Below are positions 33,856 to 42,940 of a stretch of DNA of 64,000 bases, one piece after another. Each line of letters starts with the position of its first letter. The first letter of the stretch is position 1. The notes beneath the pieces are model-generated. The model had not been told where the DNA came from. It saw only the letters and a list, made by a program, of their open reading frames with translations, and did no database searches. A program made the position numbers and the translations under genes. This DNA is from an uncultured Lachnospiraceae bacterium (GTDB lineage Bacteria > Bacillota > Clostridia > Lachnospirales > Lachnospiraceae): assembly GCA_947566645.1 (NCBI GenBank), contig CANOKL010000007.1, forward strand, positions 1-64,000, in the 5' to 3' direction.

Positions 33856-34710
33856 ATGATGGAAAAGGATTACAGAGCAAGTAAGGTAAAAAGCAGGATA
33901 TCCTGGGTGATTGCATGCATCCTTGCGGTGTCGGCGGCAGTAGTTGCCATAGCCCCGTTTATTTTCATGGTAATCAACTCCTTTAAGGAAAAGTTTGAGA
34001 TGCTTACAAAGGGGGTATTCTCACTTCCCGAGAAGCTTGATATCTCCAATTACAAGGAGGTTATAGAAGGAAATTTCCTGAGCTACTTTATAAACAGTGT
34101 AATTGTGCTTGTAGTATCTCTGTTCATTTTATTAATGCTGTCAGCGTTTGCGGCATATCCGCTGTCCAGATTTAAATTTAAGCTAAAAGGTGTCATCTAT
34201 TCCCTGATTGTGGCATGTATGTCGATTCCGGTGCATATTACACTGATTCCGATCTTTAAGATGTCCCAGGGGATGCACATGTATGACAGCATCTGGGCGC
34301 TGATTGGCCCGTATGTGGCAATGGGAATCCCGATCTCCGTATTCATCCTGACAAGCTTTATGGAGCAGATCCCGAAGGAAATTGAAGAGGCTGCCGCTAT
34401 AGACGGATGCGGAAAGACCAGAATGTTTTTCTCCATTATTCTGCCAATGGCAAAGCCGGGACTGTCTACACTGGCAATCTATAATGGCGTCAATATGTGG
34501 AACGAATTTATTTTTGCGTACACATTGACACAGAGCCAGGGAAATCGTACACTTCCATTAGCAGTGTGGGAGTTCCAGGGACAGTACTCCATGAATACTC
34601 CCATGATTATGTCTGTCCTGACTCTGACAGTCCTTCCGATGATCCTGCTGTTCATCTTTGCACAGGATAAGCTGATCAAAGGTATGGCAGCCGGGGCAGT
34701 AAAGGGATAG
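33856..34710 (+). CDS. sugar ABC transporter permease (MalG-like)
   Basis: A 284-residue permease with six hydrophobic segments and the EAA loop IEEAAAIDGCGKTRMFFSIILP. It begins at the base after the stop of the preceding permease, so it is in the same operon. It ends QDKLIKGMAAGAVKG, typical of the family. AGGAGG lies 9 nt before the ATG. Confidence 0.93.
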   Translation: MMEKDYRASKVKSRISWVIACILAVSAAVVAIAPFIFMVINSFKEKFEMLTKGVFSLPEKLDISNYKEVIEGNFLSYFINSVIVLVVSLFILLMLSAFAAYPLSRFKFKLKGVIYSLIVACMSIPVHITLIPIFKMSQGMHMYDSIWALIGPYVAMGIPISVFILTSFMEQIPKEIEEAAAIDGCGKTRMFFSIILPMAKPGLSTLAIYNGVNMWNEFIFAYTLTQSQGNRTLPLAVWEFQGQYSMNTPMIMSVLTLTVLPMILLFIFAQDKLIKGMAAGAVKG

Positions 34711-34732
34711 GTTTTGCAGGGAGGCGGTTTGT

Positions 34733-36508
34733 ATGAAGCTGAATAACAGGATAAATGACTGGAATCTGAAGGGGAAGATCAGTTTTTTCCTGACCCTTAC
34801 GATTCTCGTGACCTCTATCATTATTATGGTTATTTCCACGGTTTCTTCCATGAACTATATGACAAAACAGTCAAAGGAGATGGCAGAGACACAGCTTGAT
34901 ACACTCGCCTCGAATTATGCCGATACATTAAAGCAGTATCAGGAGCTGGCGGTAGCCCTGGTCATTGAAGACAGTGTTCAGAAATATTGCAGAAGTGTGG
35001 ATGATACAGGCTCAGAATATGACGCAGGAGCGTCCAGGGTCTATAACTATCTCCTGAATATGATTAATGTCCGGAGTAATATGAACTTTGTTGTGGTTGA
35101 AAAAGGGCACGGGAAAAGATATGTATATAAGGGAAACAGCAGTATTGTAGATGCAAGATTTGACGCAGCATATCCAGAGGACTATGAAGAGAGCATTCCG
35201 GCCAAGCCTGGGAGCGCAGTGAGAATGAACTTTGGCAATCATTATTTTAAGGACGGGAAATATACATTAACCTTATATCATCCCGTTTATTCCACCTCGT
35301 CTATCAATGACATAAAAGGGATGCTGGTTCTGAATCTGAATGACAGTCTGGTGGATAAGCTTTATGGAACGGGCACGCAGAACTTGAATTCAGAGCTTCT
35401 TCTCGTGGACTGTGAAGGTAAGATTGTGTCTGTCTCAGACCGAGGGAGAATCGGGAAACTGGCACCTTATATGAGAGAAATAAAAGGGAATAAAGGGAGC
35501 TTCCAGGAGGCAGGAGTTCTGATTAATTACCAGAGAGTGGGAGACTGGAATTATTATCTTGTGAATGAGATTCCGGTATTTGAATTATACAGGAGAAGCA
35601 TAGGGGCTGTATGTATGATGCTGCTTGTTATTTTTGGAATGACCATATGCTCGATCGTAGTATTGCGGAGATTGATGACAGCCTTCTATGAACCGGTTAA
35701 CCGGGTTGTAATGGCGATGGATGATGTGGCGGACGGGAAGATTGAGAAGCGGATAGCCGTAGAAAATATGGACGTGGACAGCAGAAAGATTGCAGAGGGC
35801 TTTAATTCCATGATGAACAGGATTGACCTCCTGTTAGAGCAGGTAAAGCTGGAGCAGCATCAAATGGAGCAGATCCGGTTCCATGCGCTGCAGTCTCAGA
35901 TTAAGCCTCATTTCCTGTATAATACACTGGACTGTATCCACTGGCAGGCTGTATCAGATGGAAACAAAGAGATCTCGGTTATGGTCAAGGCCATGGCACA
36001 GTATTACCGGATCTGTCTGAGCAAAGGGAAGGAGATTATTCCGCTTAAGCTGGAAATGGAGCATATCCGTTCCTATCTGATTATTCAGAATATGCGGTAT
36101 GACAATATTGTAGAGCTGGAGGATCATATCACAGAGGAATATTATGACATCATGATACCAAAGATGACCTTGCAGCCATTGATTGAAAATGCAATTTACC
36201 ATGGCATACAGGCAAAAGAAGGAGGAAAGGGAAAAATCCTTCTGTCCATCAGGAGGGAGGGACAGAACGTCTGCCTTTCCGTCTGCGACAGCGGTACGGG
36301 CATGAGTCATGAGAAGATTGAGGAAATGAACCGGTCTGTCCACCAGTATGATGAGTCGTTTGGATATGGGGTGAGAAATGTTAACCGGAGAATTGAACTG
36401 ATATTCGGGGAGGAATATGGTTTGAGATTTTCGGGAAATGAGCATGGCGGGGTTACGGTAGAGATTCTCCTGCCATCCGAAGGAAAAAGTGGTAACACAG
36501 TGAAGTAA
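34733..36508 (+). CDS. two-component sensor histidine kinase, YesM type
   Basis: A 591-residue membrane kinase. It has two membrane segments (about residues 17-38 and 289-310) around a large extracellular sensor domain, a HAMP linker (YEPVNRVVMAMDDVADGKIE), a His_kinase domain with the phospho-acceptor His in QSQIKPHFLYNTLDCIHW, and a C-terminal ATPase with DSGTGMS. This type usually senses an extracellular sugar or its binding protein. It is paired with the YesN-type regulator that follows, and together they probably control the flanking permease and GH43 genes. Confidence 0.93.
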   Translation: MKLNNRINDWNLKGKISFFLTLTILVTSIIIMVISTVSSMNYMTKQSKEMAETQLDTLASNYADTLKQYQELAVALVIEDSVQKYCRSVDDTGSEYDAGASRVYNYLLNMINVRSNMNFVVVEKGHGKRYVYKGNSSIVDARFDAAYPEDYEESIPAKPGSAVRMNFGNHYFKDGKYTLTLYHPVYSTSSINDIKGMLVLNLNDSLVDKLYGTGTQNLNSELLLVDCEGKIVSVSDRGRIGKLAPYMREIKGNKGSFQEAGVLINYQRVGDWNYYLVNEIPVFELYRRSIGAVCMMLLVIFGMTICSIVVLRRLMTAFYEPVNRVVMAMDDVADGKIEKRIAVENMDVDSRKIAEGFNSMMNRIDLLLEQVKLEQHQMEQIRFHALQSQIKPHFLYNTLDCIHWQAVSDGNKEISVMVKAMAQYYRICLSKGKEIIPLKLEMEHIRSYLIIQNMRYDNIVELEDHITEEYYDIMIPKMTLQPLIENAIYHGIQAKEGGKGKILLSIRREGQNVCLSVCDSGTGMSHEKIEEMNRSVHQYDESFGYGVRNVNRRIELIFGEEYGLRFSGNEHGGVTVEILLPSEGKSGNTVK

Positions 36509-36583
36509 TCTGATCTTAAGTGATTTGATTTTAAGTGATCTGAGCTGAACTGTTACGGAAAGAAAAGACAAGGGGGCATCTGG

Positions 36584-38146
36584 ATGTACAAGTTATTAAT
36601 TGTTGATGATGAGAAAATGATCCGGATGGGAATAAAGAATGGAATTGACTGGCCGTCTCTGGGAATAAAAGAGGTGTTTACGGCAGCTTCTGCAAAAGAG
36701 GCTCTGGATGTAATCAAGAATGAGGAGCCGCAGATTGTGCTGACAGATATCAGCATGAGGGAGATGTCGGGGCTGACTCTGATTGACAGAATACGGCGTG
36801 ATAAGACAGAGGAAGATATCCGGATTCTTGTCCTGACAGGCTACGACAGATTCGAATATGCCAGGGAATGTGTGAAGCTCGGCGTGCAGAACTTTCTCTT
36901 AAAGCCTGTGGATGAGGAGGAATTAGTAAAAAATGTCAGGGAACAGATCGAAGCCCTTGAGAATATAAGAACAAAGAGGGAACTAGACCAGGCAAATCTG
37001 CGGGCAGAAGGGGCAAAGCAGCAGGCGGCCATGGAATATTTTCTGAGGGATCTGATACATCAGCGGGCAAGCGCCGAGGATGCGTGCCCCAGAGAACTTC
37101 TGTCTGAGAAGGAGCGTCCCATGCAGATTGCAATTCTGCTTCCGGAGGTGTATATGGATAAGGAGAAGAAGTCTGACTGTGACTTCCAGCAGCTAACGGT
37201 TAAGAATCTGTGCATGGATATGGTAGATGCCAGGAGAGCAGGATTTACCTTTGCAGATGATGACGGGAAGATTATTGTAGCTTTTTATACAGAGGGCAGC
37301 AGGCAGAATGTGACGGAACGGGTGGAAGAGCTGAATGAGGTACTGGAGAATGAGTGCGAGATCAGGCCAAGAGTTGTCCTGGGAAGCGAGGCGGAGAGCA
37401 TAGCCACCCTGTTTGTGTCGTATAACGATGCCTTATATCTGCTGGAGCAGGAGAGAAGGGGCTTCCGGGAGATTATCAGACAGAGCAGCGAGCAGAGCAG
37501 AGAACAGCTGATTCAGGATATTTTCAGAGAGTTCAGGCATGCCATGGCAGTGAATATTGCGGATGGAAACCGGGCTATGCATATCTATGAGAAATTCAGG
37601 CAGGCAACAAAGTCCTATAATCTGTCCCATGCCCAGGTTCAGAAGTGGTGCTTTGATATCGCCTCCGGCGTGTATTTTGCCTATATTACGGAAACCGGGG
37701 AGGCAGTGGATAACCGTGTGGAGCTGCTGATGAAGACCCTGATGGGAGCGGATAAAGAGGAGGCGCTGGAGATGACTTCCATGTTTATCCAGAAGCTGGT
37801 ATTCAGGGAGGGGCAGGAGCAGCATGAGATCGTGACACAGGCGAAACGGTATATTGACGAGCATCTGGAATCTGAGCTGTCGGTGGCAAGGCTTGCAGAG
37901 ATGTTTTATGTATCAGCCAATTATTTTTCCAGGCTCTTTAAAAAGGTTACTGGAGAAGGATGTAATGAATACATCGTAAAAAAGCGGATCGAGAAATCTA
38001 AGATTCTTTTAGAGACAACAACCATTAAGGCAGGGAAGATTGCGCTGATGGTAGGATACAATGATACCAATTATTTTTCGCTGGCATTTAAAAAGCATAC
38101 AGGCATGTCGCCTACAAAATACAGGGAAATGGTTCAGAAGCAGTAA
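36584..38146 (+). CDS. response regulator with AraC-type DNA-binding domain, YesN type
   Basis: A 520-residue regulator. The receiver domain is N-terminal with Asp-Asp in IVDDEKM, the phospho-acceptor Asp in VLTDISMREMSGL, and Lys in FLLKPVDEEE. A central helical region follows. The C-terminal 100 residues contain two helix-turn-helix motifs (SVARLAEMFYVSANYFSRLF and IALMVGYNDTNYFSLAFKK). It is the partner of the YesM-type kinase and a likely activator of the xylosidase and transport genes. Ribosome site AAGGGGG. Confidence 0.93.
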   Translation: MYKLLIVDDEKMIRMGIKNGIDWPSLGIKEVFTAASAKEALDVIKNEEPQIVLTDISMREMSGLTLIDRIRRDKTEEDIRILVLTGYDRFEYARECVKLGVQNFLLKPVDEEELVKNVREQIEALENIRTKRELDQANLRAEGAKQQAAMEYFLRDLIHQRASAEDACPRELLSEKERPMQIAILLPEVYMDKEKKSDCDFQQLTVKNLCMDMVDARRAGFTFADDDGKIIVAFYTEGSRQNVTERVEELNEVLENECEIRPRVVLGSEAESIATLFVSYNDALYLLEQERRGFREIIRQSSEQSREQLIQDIFREFRHAMAVNIADGNRAMHIYEKFRQATKSYNLSHAQVQKWCFDIASGVYFAYITETGEAVDNRVELLMKTLMGADKEEALEMTSMFIQKLVFREGQEQHEIVTQAKRYIDEHLESELSVARLAEMFYVSANYFSRLFKKVTGEGCNEYIVKKRIEKSKILLETTTIKAGKIALMVGYNDTNYFSLAFKKHTGMSPTKYREMVQKQ

Positions 38147-38218
38147 AATATCTTCGCCACGCAGATGTGCCAGGTAGTAACGGACAGTTCCAGAAGAAGA
38201 TGATAAGGAGACATTCAT

Positions 38219-39844
38219 ATGAAGATTAAAAATCCAATTCTTTCAGGATTCAATCCTGATCCAAGTATCTTAAGAGTGGAGGATACCTATTATATCGCCA
38301 CTTCAACTTTTGAGTGGTGGCCGGGAGTTCAGATTCATGAGTCAAAGGATCTGGTGAACTGGCGGCTGATCACACACCCGCTGAATGAGAAGCGGCTCCT
38401 TGACATGACAGGGAATCTGGACTCGGGCGGAATCTGGGCGCCGGATCTGTCTTTTTGTGACGGGAAGTTTTACCTGGTATATACAGATGTAAAGGTGACA
38501 GACGGCTCCTTTAAGGACTGCATGAATTATCTGATTACCGCAGAGGATATCATGGGTCCATGGTCAGACCCTGTTGTATTAAATACTGCCGGGTTTGATG
38601 CATCCTTATTTCATGACGATGACGGCAGAAAATACCTGGTAAACCAGTACTGGGATCCGAGATGTTATCATCATCCGTTCTATGGAATTATGTGTACAGA
38701 GTACTCGGAGGAAGAGAAACGCCTGACAGGTGAGCCATGGCTTATTTACAAAGGGACAGAGGAGAAATTCACGGAGGGTCCCCATATCTATAAACTAAAT
38801 GGGTATTATTATATGTTTGTCGCCCAGGGAGGAACGGTGTATGCACACCAGGAGCGCGTGGCGAGGGCGCGGGGGCTCCATGATGAGTTTGAGACTCAGC
38901 CGGGAGAGCCGTTCCTTACAACACTGGATGCCCCGTATCATCCGATACAAAAGGCAGGACACGGCTCTCTGGTTCAGACACAGAACGGGGAATGGTACTT
39001 TGCACATCTTATGGGAAGGCCTCTCCACCACAGTACGGAGTCTGTTACGGATCCCAGAGGATGGTGTCCTCTTGGGAGAGAGACAGGAATTCAGAAGGTA
39101 GAGTGGGATCAGGAAGGATGGCCCCATATTGTGGGAGGCCACTGGGGTATGGAAGAGGTACCTGCACCAGAGGGCATAGAGGAGTGCAGATGGGAGGAGG
39201 ACTGTCCGGTCCAGGATGATTTTGACGGAGACAGCCTGAATATTCATTTTCAGACATTGAGAATCCCTCTTGGGGAGGATGTGCTGTCCTTAAAGGACAG
39301 GCCGGGACATCTGAGGCTTTACGGGCATCACTCACTGGCATCCACCTTTACACAGGCACATGTTGCCCGCAGATGGCAGGCTTTTTCCTTTGACGCAGAA
39401 GTGAGGATGGATTACCGCCCGGTGATGATTCAGCAGTTCGCGGGGCTTACGTGCTACTACAGTACACAGAACTGGTCCTGTATCCAGGTGACATGGAATG
39501 AAAAATACGGGCGTGTCATTGATGTAGTGAGTACAGACCGTGGGAAGACCTTCAGCGTGTATGAAGAGAATCCGGTTCCTGTTCCTGAAGAGGCAGAGTA
39601 TATTTATCTGAAGGTGGAGGTCAGGGGTATCTCTTACAGGTATCTGTATTCCTTTGACGGCAGGGAGTGGAACGCTGTTCCGTATATTTTCGATTCCGCA
39701 AAGCTGTCGGATGAATATATTAAGGAGGTCTATGACGCAGCGTTCACCGGCGCATTCGTAGGAATGATGAGCGTAGACGGGCTGGGAACAAGGCTTCCGG
39801 CAGATTTTGACTATTTCCGGTATCAGGAATTAGAAACCCGGTAG
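38219..39844 (+). CDS. GH43 beta-xylosidase / alpha-L-arabinofuranosidase
   Basis: A 541-residue cytoplasmic protein. The N-terminal five-bladed beta-propeller has the general-base Asp in NPILSGFNPDPSIL, the pKa-modulating Asp in SGGIWAPDLSF or nearby in GFDASLFHDDDG, and the acid Glu in EGPHIYKLNGYYY. The C-terminal 200 residues are a beta-sandwich of the GH43_C2 type. This layout matches GH43 beta-xylosidases that release xylose from short xylo-oligosaccharides; arabinofuranosidase activity is the main alternative. It complements the GH120 enzyme at 25.3-27.3 kb. Ribosome site AAGGAG. Confidence 0.92.
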   Translation: MKIKNPILSGFNPDPSILRVEDTYYIATSTFEWWPGVQIHESKDLVNWRLITHPLNEKRLLDMTGNLDSGGIWAPDLSFCDGKFYLVYTDVKVTDGSFKDCMNYLITAEDIMGPWSDPVVLNTAGFDASLFHDDDGRKYLVNQYWDPRCYHHPFYGIMCTEYSEEEKRLTGEPWLIYKGTEEKFTEGPHIYKLNGYYYMFVAQGGTVYAHQERVARARGLHDEFETQPGEPFLTTLDAPYHPIQKAGHGSLVQTQNGEWYFAHLMGRPLHHSTESVTDPRGWCPLGRETGIQKVEWDQEGWPHIVGGHWGMEEVPAPEGIEECRWEEDCPVQDDFDGDSLNIHFQTLRIPLGEDVLSLKDRPGHLRLYGHHSLASTFTQAHVARRWQAFSFDAEVRMDYRPVMIQQFAGLTCYYSTQNWSCIQVTWNEKYGRVIDVVSTDRGKTFSVYEENPVPVPEEAEYIYLKVEVRGISYRYLYSFDGREWNAVPYIFDSAKLSDEYIKEVYDAAFTGAFVGMMSVDGLGTRLPADFDYFRYQELETR

Positions 39845-39878
39845 TATGAATTTTCAAACACGCTCCAGGAGGGATATG

Positions 39879-40889
39879 ATGACAGCTATGCAATTATTAC
39901 GTAGATTCATATTATTATGTACTGCAGCAGCGCTTATGGCAGGAATGCTCACAGGCTGCGGCCAGACGGGAGATAATCAGGCTGTGGCAGAAAGTGCCCG
40001 GATAACTGACATTCCCAATCATCTGGAGGAGTGGCAGCAGGATTTGCCCAGGGAAAAGGAAGACAGCCTCTTAAGCTCTTCGTCGGTCCGGGGGATGATG
40101 GTTCGTAAGGGAGGCGGGGACGTGCTTGCCGTTTCCTACGAGCCGAGAGAAGAAAAGGAGTCTTTTGATTACTGGGATATCTCTGTGCCATACCAGTCTC
40201 TGGTTTCTGTAAATACGGAGGAGCTTTACCAGCTCTTCGAATTAGCAGTTCAGATTAATGGCGGGGAGCATAAGAGTGCGGACATCAGCCTGCAGGAAGC
40301 AGGACTTGAAGGAAGCGGCACTTCTCTTTTCATTGCTTATAACAGTGAACAGCAGGAAGGTGAAAAAGGAGTTCCTGAGCCGACAGCAGCGAGAAATATT
40401 CTCATCGGAAAGGAAGACGGGAAAGGAAACTACTATGCAGTATCAGAAGGGGAGCGGAGGGTGTACCTTGTTGACAAGGCAGTAACCGACGCAGTCCTAA
40501 ATGTGGATCCATACCAGTATATATTGAAGATTCCGGCACTGGTCAGCGTGAATTCCGTGTCCCAGGTGAATATTCTCCGCCCGGATGAAGAGACACATGT
40601 TATGAAACAGTCAGAGGATAAATGGCTCATTGACCAGGAGGAAGTAGAACAGGAGAAATTCCAGGAGCAGTATGGGAAACTTCTGGGGATTATGATTACA
40701 GGAGAACTCCCGGAGGATTTTAAACCAGATACAGACCGGGAGCCAGTACTGACACTGCAGTTTCTGAGGAATGTCAAAGGGGCGTCAGATATTGAAGTAA
40801 AATACTATGAATATGATAAAGAACACATGAGCGTCAGCGTGAATGGGATGGAACGATTCCTTGTTGATGCATCTGATATGTTTTTTTAA
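39879..40889 (+). CDS. DUF4340-like lipoprotein
   Basis: A 336-residue secreted lipoprotein. A hydrophobic signal with lipobox LTGC is near residue 22, then a soluble region with a beta-rich, DUF4340-like pattern (VYLVDKAVTDAV, KWLIDQEEVEQEKFQ). DUF4340 proteins occur with gliding or ABC export systems elsewhere, but here it ends a glycan cluster and its role is unknown. Two adjacent ATGs follow AGGAGGG; the second is chosen for spacing. A stem-loop follows the gene. Confidence 0.75.
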   Translation: MTAMQLLRRFILLCTAAALMAGMLTGCGQTGDNQAVAESARITDIPNHLEEWQQDLPREKEDSLLSSSSVRGMMVRKGGGDVLAVSYEPREEKESFDYWDISVPYQSLVSVNTEELYQLFELAVQINGGEHKSADISLQEAGLEGSGTSLFIAYNSEQQEGEKGVPEPTAARNILIGKEDGKGNYYAVSEGERRVYLVDKAVTDAVLNVDPYQYILKIPALVSVNSVSQVNILRPDEETHVMKQSEDKWLIDQEEVEQEKFQEQYGKLLGIMITGELPEDFKPDTDREPVLTLQFLRNVKGASDIEVKYYEYDKEHMSVSVNGMERFLVDASDMFF

Positions 40890-40893
40890 AAAA

Positions 40894-40937
40894 GGGCTGT
40901 TATGTCCGAGATTTTTTAGTCTCTGGTGTAACAGCCC
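40894..40937. terminator. stem-loop after the xylosidase/lipoprotein cluster
   Basis: GGGCTGTTA / TAACAGCCC outer stem with a smaller GAGA...TCTC stem inside. There is no T-run on the plus strand. Confidence 0.55.
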
Positions 40938-41033
40938 CAAATTGAAAAAGCCTTGTCCGTTGTATTCTCTTAATTATCGTGGGTTATACTAGAATAATAA
41001 TGGGATATCCTTTGCAGAAATCGGAGATTTATA

Positions 41034-41062
41034 TTGATTCTATATGAAAATGTGGATATAAT
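41034..41062 (+). promoter_or_regulatory. sigma-A type promoter in the AT-rich gap
   Basis: TTGATT, 17 nt, TATAAT. It is about 200 nt before the XRE gene. The gap 40890-41269 is AT-rich and holds no gene; a long leader or small RNA is possible. Confidence 0.5.
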
Positions 41063-41269
41063 TGCAATTAATAGATTGCAATACATAGAATGGAAGAATC
41101 TATGCAGATGTAATCAAAAAAACTAAATATTGCAGGCAGTACGCTTATTTTTTTTAATTGGATACTACTCAATAATAAAGTAATATACTTCTTTATATAA
41201 AATCTAATAATATTCAGGCGCTAAAGGTAAAATAAGAGCAACATATATCGGAAATGAGGTGTAGGTTGC

Positions 41270-41593
41270 TTGTTAGATGAGAAGTACATTGCAAATCGGA
41301 TAAAAGAGCTTTGTGATAAAAAGCATATGACAATGTATGCATTATCGCAAAAGACAGGCATTAGCCAGTCTTCTTTGTCAAATTTGATGAAGAGGGGGAG
41401 TACACCGACTTTTTACACACTGGACAGGATCTGTGACGGGTTGGGGATTACGTTGCCACAGTTTTTCTCAGAAGATATGGAGAAATTGGAGTTGTCTCCA
41501 GAGCAGAAGAGAGTGTTGGAAACATGGGAATCGCTGTCGGATAAGGAAAAAGAGGCGGTGGAAATATATGTGAGGGGTATGAAGTTGAAGTAA
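41270..41593 (+). CDS. XRE-family transcriptional regulator
   Basis: A 107-residue DNA-binding protein. A helix-turn-helix of the XRE type covers residues 8-63 (MYALSQKTGISQSSLSNLMK), followed by a short helical tail (LSDKEKEAVEIYVRGM). It starts with TTG after GAGGTGTAGG. Such regulators are common at the edges of mobile islands, and this one opens the AT-rich island at 41.2-44.4 kb. Confidence 0.85.
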   Translation: MLDEKYIANRIKELCDKKHMTMYALSQKTGISQSSLSNLMKRGSTPTFYTLDRICDGLGITLPQFFSEDMEKLELSPEQKRVLETWESLSDKEKEAVEIYVRGMKLK

Positions 41594-41643
41594 AGCAGTC
41601 AGGATGAGGCAGCTTTTTGCGTATCTGCCGGGAAGGGCAGGAT

Positions 41644-42054
41644 ATGAAAAAAAGTATTATTTTAGTAATGGTGTTGTTGCTGGCAGGGTGTGCTCAGGCA
41701 GAAAAGCAGGAGGAAGGACATTCTTCTACGATTGTGACATCAGGTGGAGAGATTGTTTCAGCTTATGTGGATGGGGAAGATGTGACGGATGAGAGAAAGG
41801 CATTGGAAGAACAGACGAAGGATGCGATTAGTGGGTTTTTGAACCGTGATAAGGAGGAACTGGAGTTCAGCATATTTTGTATGTTGGAGATGGACGGCAT
41901 GACGATAGAGGTTGTGGTGGATGAAGTGTCCTATACGTTTACTTGTAGTATGCAGGGGGATATAATCAAGATGGGGAGGACAGATGGGGAGAGGTTTGGG
42001 TTGAGGGGGAAGTATTATTCGCAATTTCGACCATATGCTCCAAATTGCGAATAA
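41644..42054 (+). CDS. small lipoprotein, possibly truncated
   Basis: A 136-residue protein with a lipoprotein signal (LLLAGCAQA, lipobox LAGC) and a DUF4854-like mature part of acidic character (RKALEEQTKDAISGF, MLEMDGMTIEVVV). I do not recognise a function. The last 13 residues are encoded inside a 14-bp inverted repeat (42014-42027 with 42042-42055) and look unlike protein sequence, so the natural C-terminus may have been lost. GGAAGGGCAGG precedes the ATG. Confidence 0.6.
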   Translation: MKKSIILVMVLLLAGCAQAEKQEEGHSSTIVTSGGEIVSAYVDGEDVTDERKALEEQTKDAISGFLNRDKEELEFSIFCMLEMDGMTIEVVVDEVSYTFTCSMQGDIIKMGRTDGERFGLRGKYYSQFRPYAPNCE

Positions 42055-42055
42055 T
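42014..42055. repeat. inverted repeat at the lipoprotein end
   Basis: ATTATTCGCAATTT and its exact complement flank a 14-nt loop. It could be a terminator or the boundary of an insertion that cut the gene. Confidence 0.65.
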
Positions 42056-42119
42056 TATACTCATACGGATTTTCTCACCTAGCTGATAGCGGACTTCCTG
42101 TATACTCTGTCCCCTGTAA

Positions 42120-42365
42120 TCCGCAAATAACTATGATGTCCCTCAAGATGTCCCCCAAAATGTCTCCCATGATGTCCCTCAAGACAAGCTGAATATTCAG
42201 ATTTTGGATTTGATCCGTAAGGACAGTAAAATTAGTACGGAAAAAATGGCAATTGCGTTAGATGTAAGCTCTAAAACAATTAAACGGCATATAAAAGAAA
42301 TGGACAATGTACGTTATATTGGACGTGGCTTTAATGGTTATTGGGAAATTATTGAAACGGAATAA
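42120..42365 (+). pseudogene. C-terminal fragment of a RecG/AlbA-like ATP-binding protein
   Basis: The frame reads NYDVPQDVPQNVSHDVPQD, a repeat typical of the linker in Schlafen/AlbA-like putative regulators, then a winged-helix (LNIQILDLIRKDSKISTEKM, SSKTIKRHIKEM) and ends GYWEIIETE. A stop directly upstream and the missing N-terminal AlbA domain show it is a remnant. Confidence 0.7.
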
Positions 42366-42480
42366 AAATTTGCACAATTATTGTGGCTAATATGCTTTTA
42401 TATTTGTTCGTGTGTTTATTCTGTTTCATCTTGATGATAGTATAACTTTACTTGGGGAATTTTATAAAATGAGTAGTGGA

Positions 42481-42492
42481 GAACACACGTTC
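42481..42492. promoter_or_regulatory. LexA-type SOS box
   Basis: GAACACACGTTC fits the Firmicute LexA/DinR consensus GAACRNRYGTTC. No intact SOS gene follows. Downstream is a perfect GTAGATGG/CCATCTAC hairpin (about 42518-42547), then the type I toxin-antitoxin unit. Confidence 0.6.
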
Positions 42493-42657
42493 CTGTGATA
42501 TCCTATAGATAGGAGCGTAGATGGTCGGGAGCCGTCGTCCATCTACAAAAGTGTATTTCCGTGCATCGGCTGTCGATGCCTGTTGAGTTAGTAGCTGTAA
42601 CGAGTCTGCCTATCAAGATCTCCAAGCAAAGTTACACTATCGGATTTCAAAAAAATG

Positions 42658-42686
42658 TTGATTTCCAAATACAGAAATGCTATATT
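42658..42686 (+). promoter_or_regulatory. promoter of the putative antitoxin RNA
   Basis: TTGATT, 17 nt, TATATT, followed by a short transcribed region and a terminator. Confidence 0.7.
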
Positions 42687-42692
42687 ATAGAA

Positions 42693-42785
42693 AAGGAGAA
42701 GCCGCCCACAAAGTGGTTAGCCTCCAAGGTTGACTATAAGCCTACCTGTAACGGCCAAGTTAGCAAGGTAGGCTTATTTATTTTC
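42693..42785 (+). ncRNA. putative type I antitoxin RNA
   Basis: An untranslated RNA of about 90 nt is predicted from the promoter at 42658-42686 to a terminator: stem TAAGCCTACCT / AGGTAGGCTTA (42737-42776) plus TTTATTTT. It overlaps the 3' end of the toxin mRNA on the other strand, and both can use this hairpin as terminator. Its CCTCCAAGG segment could also pair with the toxin ribosome site, as in Fst/RNAII-type systems. Confidence 0.65.
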
Positions 42786-42873
42786 GCTTGTTGTTTCTAT
42801 CTATGTAGGCAAGCAATGCAACGAGGAACGAACCGCCCAAAAACAACAGGCTTAAAACTTCGTATGTACTCAT
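42778..42873 (-). CDS. putative holin-like toxin of a type I toxin-antitoxin system
   Basis: A 31-residue peptide: a short polar start (MSTYEVLSL), one hydrophobic membrane helix (LLFLGGSFLVALLAYI) and a charged end (DRNNKRK). This is the plan of Fst/TxpA-like and putative holin-like toxins, which insert in the cell's own membrane. GGAGGTG lies 5 nt before the ATG. Just upstream in the mRNA a CCTCCCC...GGGGAGG stem can hide that ribosome site. The antisense RNA promoter and a shared terminator lie at its 3' side. It is too short for usual ORF cut-offs. Confidence 0.78.
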   Translation of the reverse strand: MSTYEVLSLLFLGGSFLVALLAYIDRNNKRK

Positions 42874-42940
42874 ATGCATCACCTCCCCTCTTCTGTGAAG
42901 TTGGGGAGGCTCACCAAACCATCAGAGAGGTAGAGGAATC

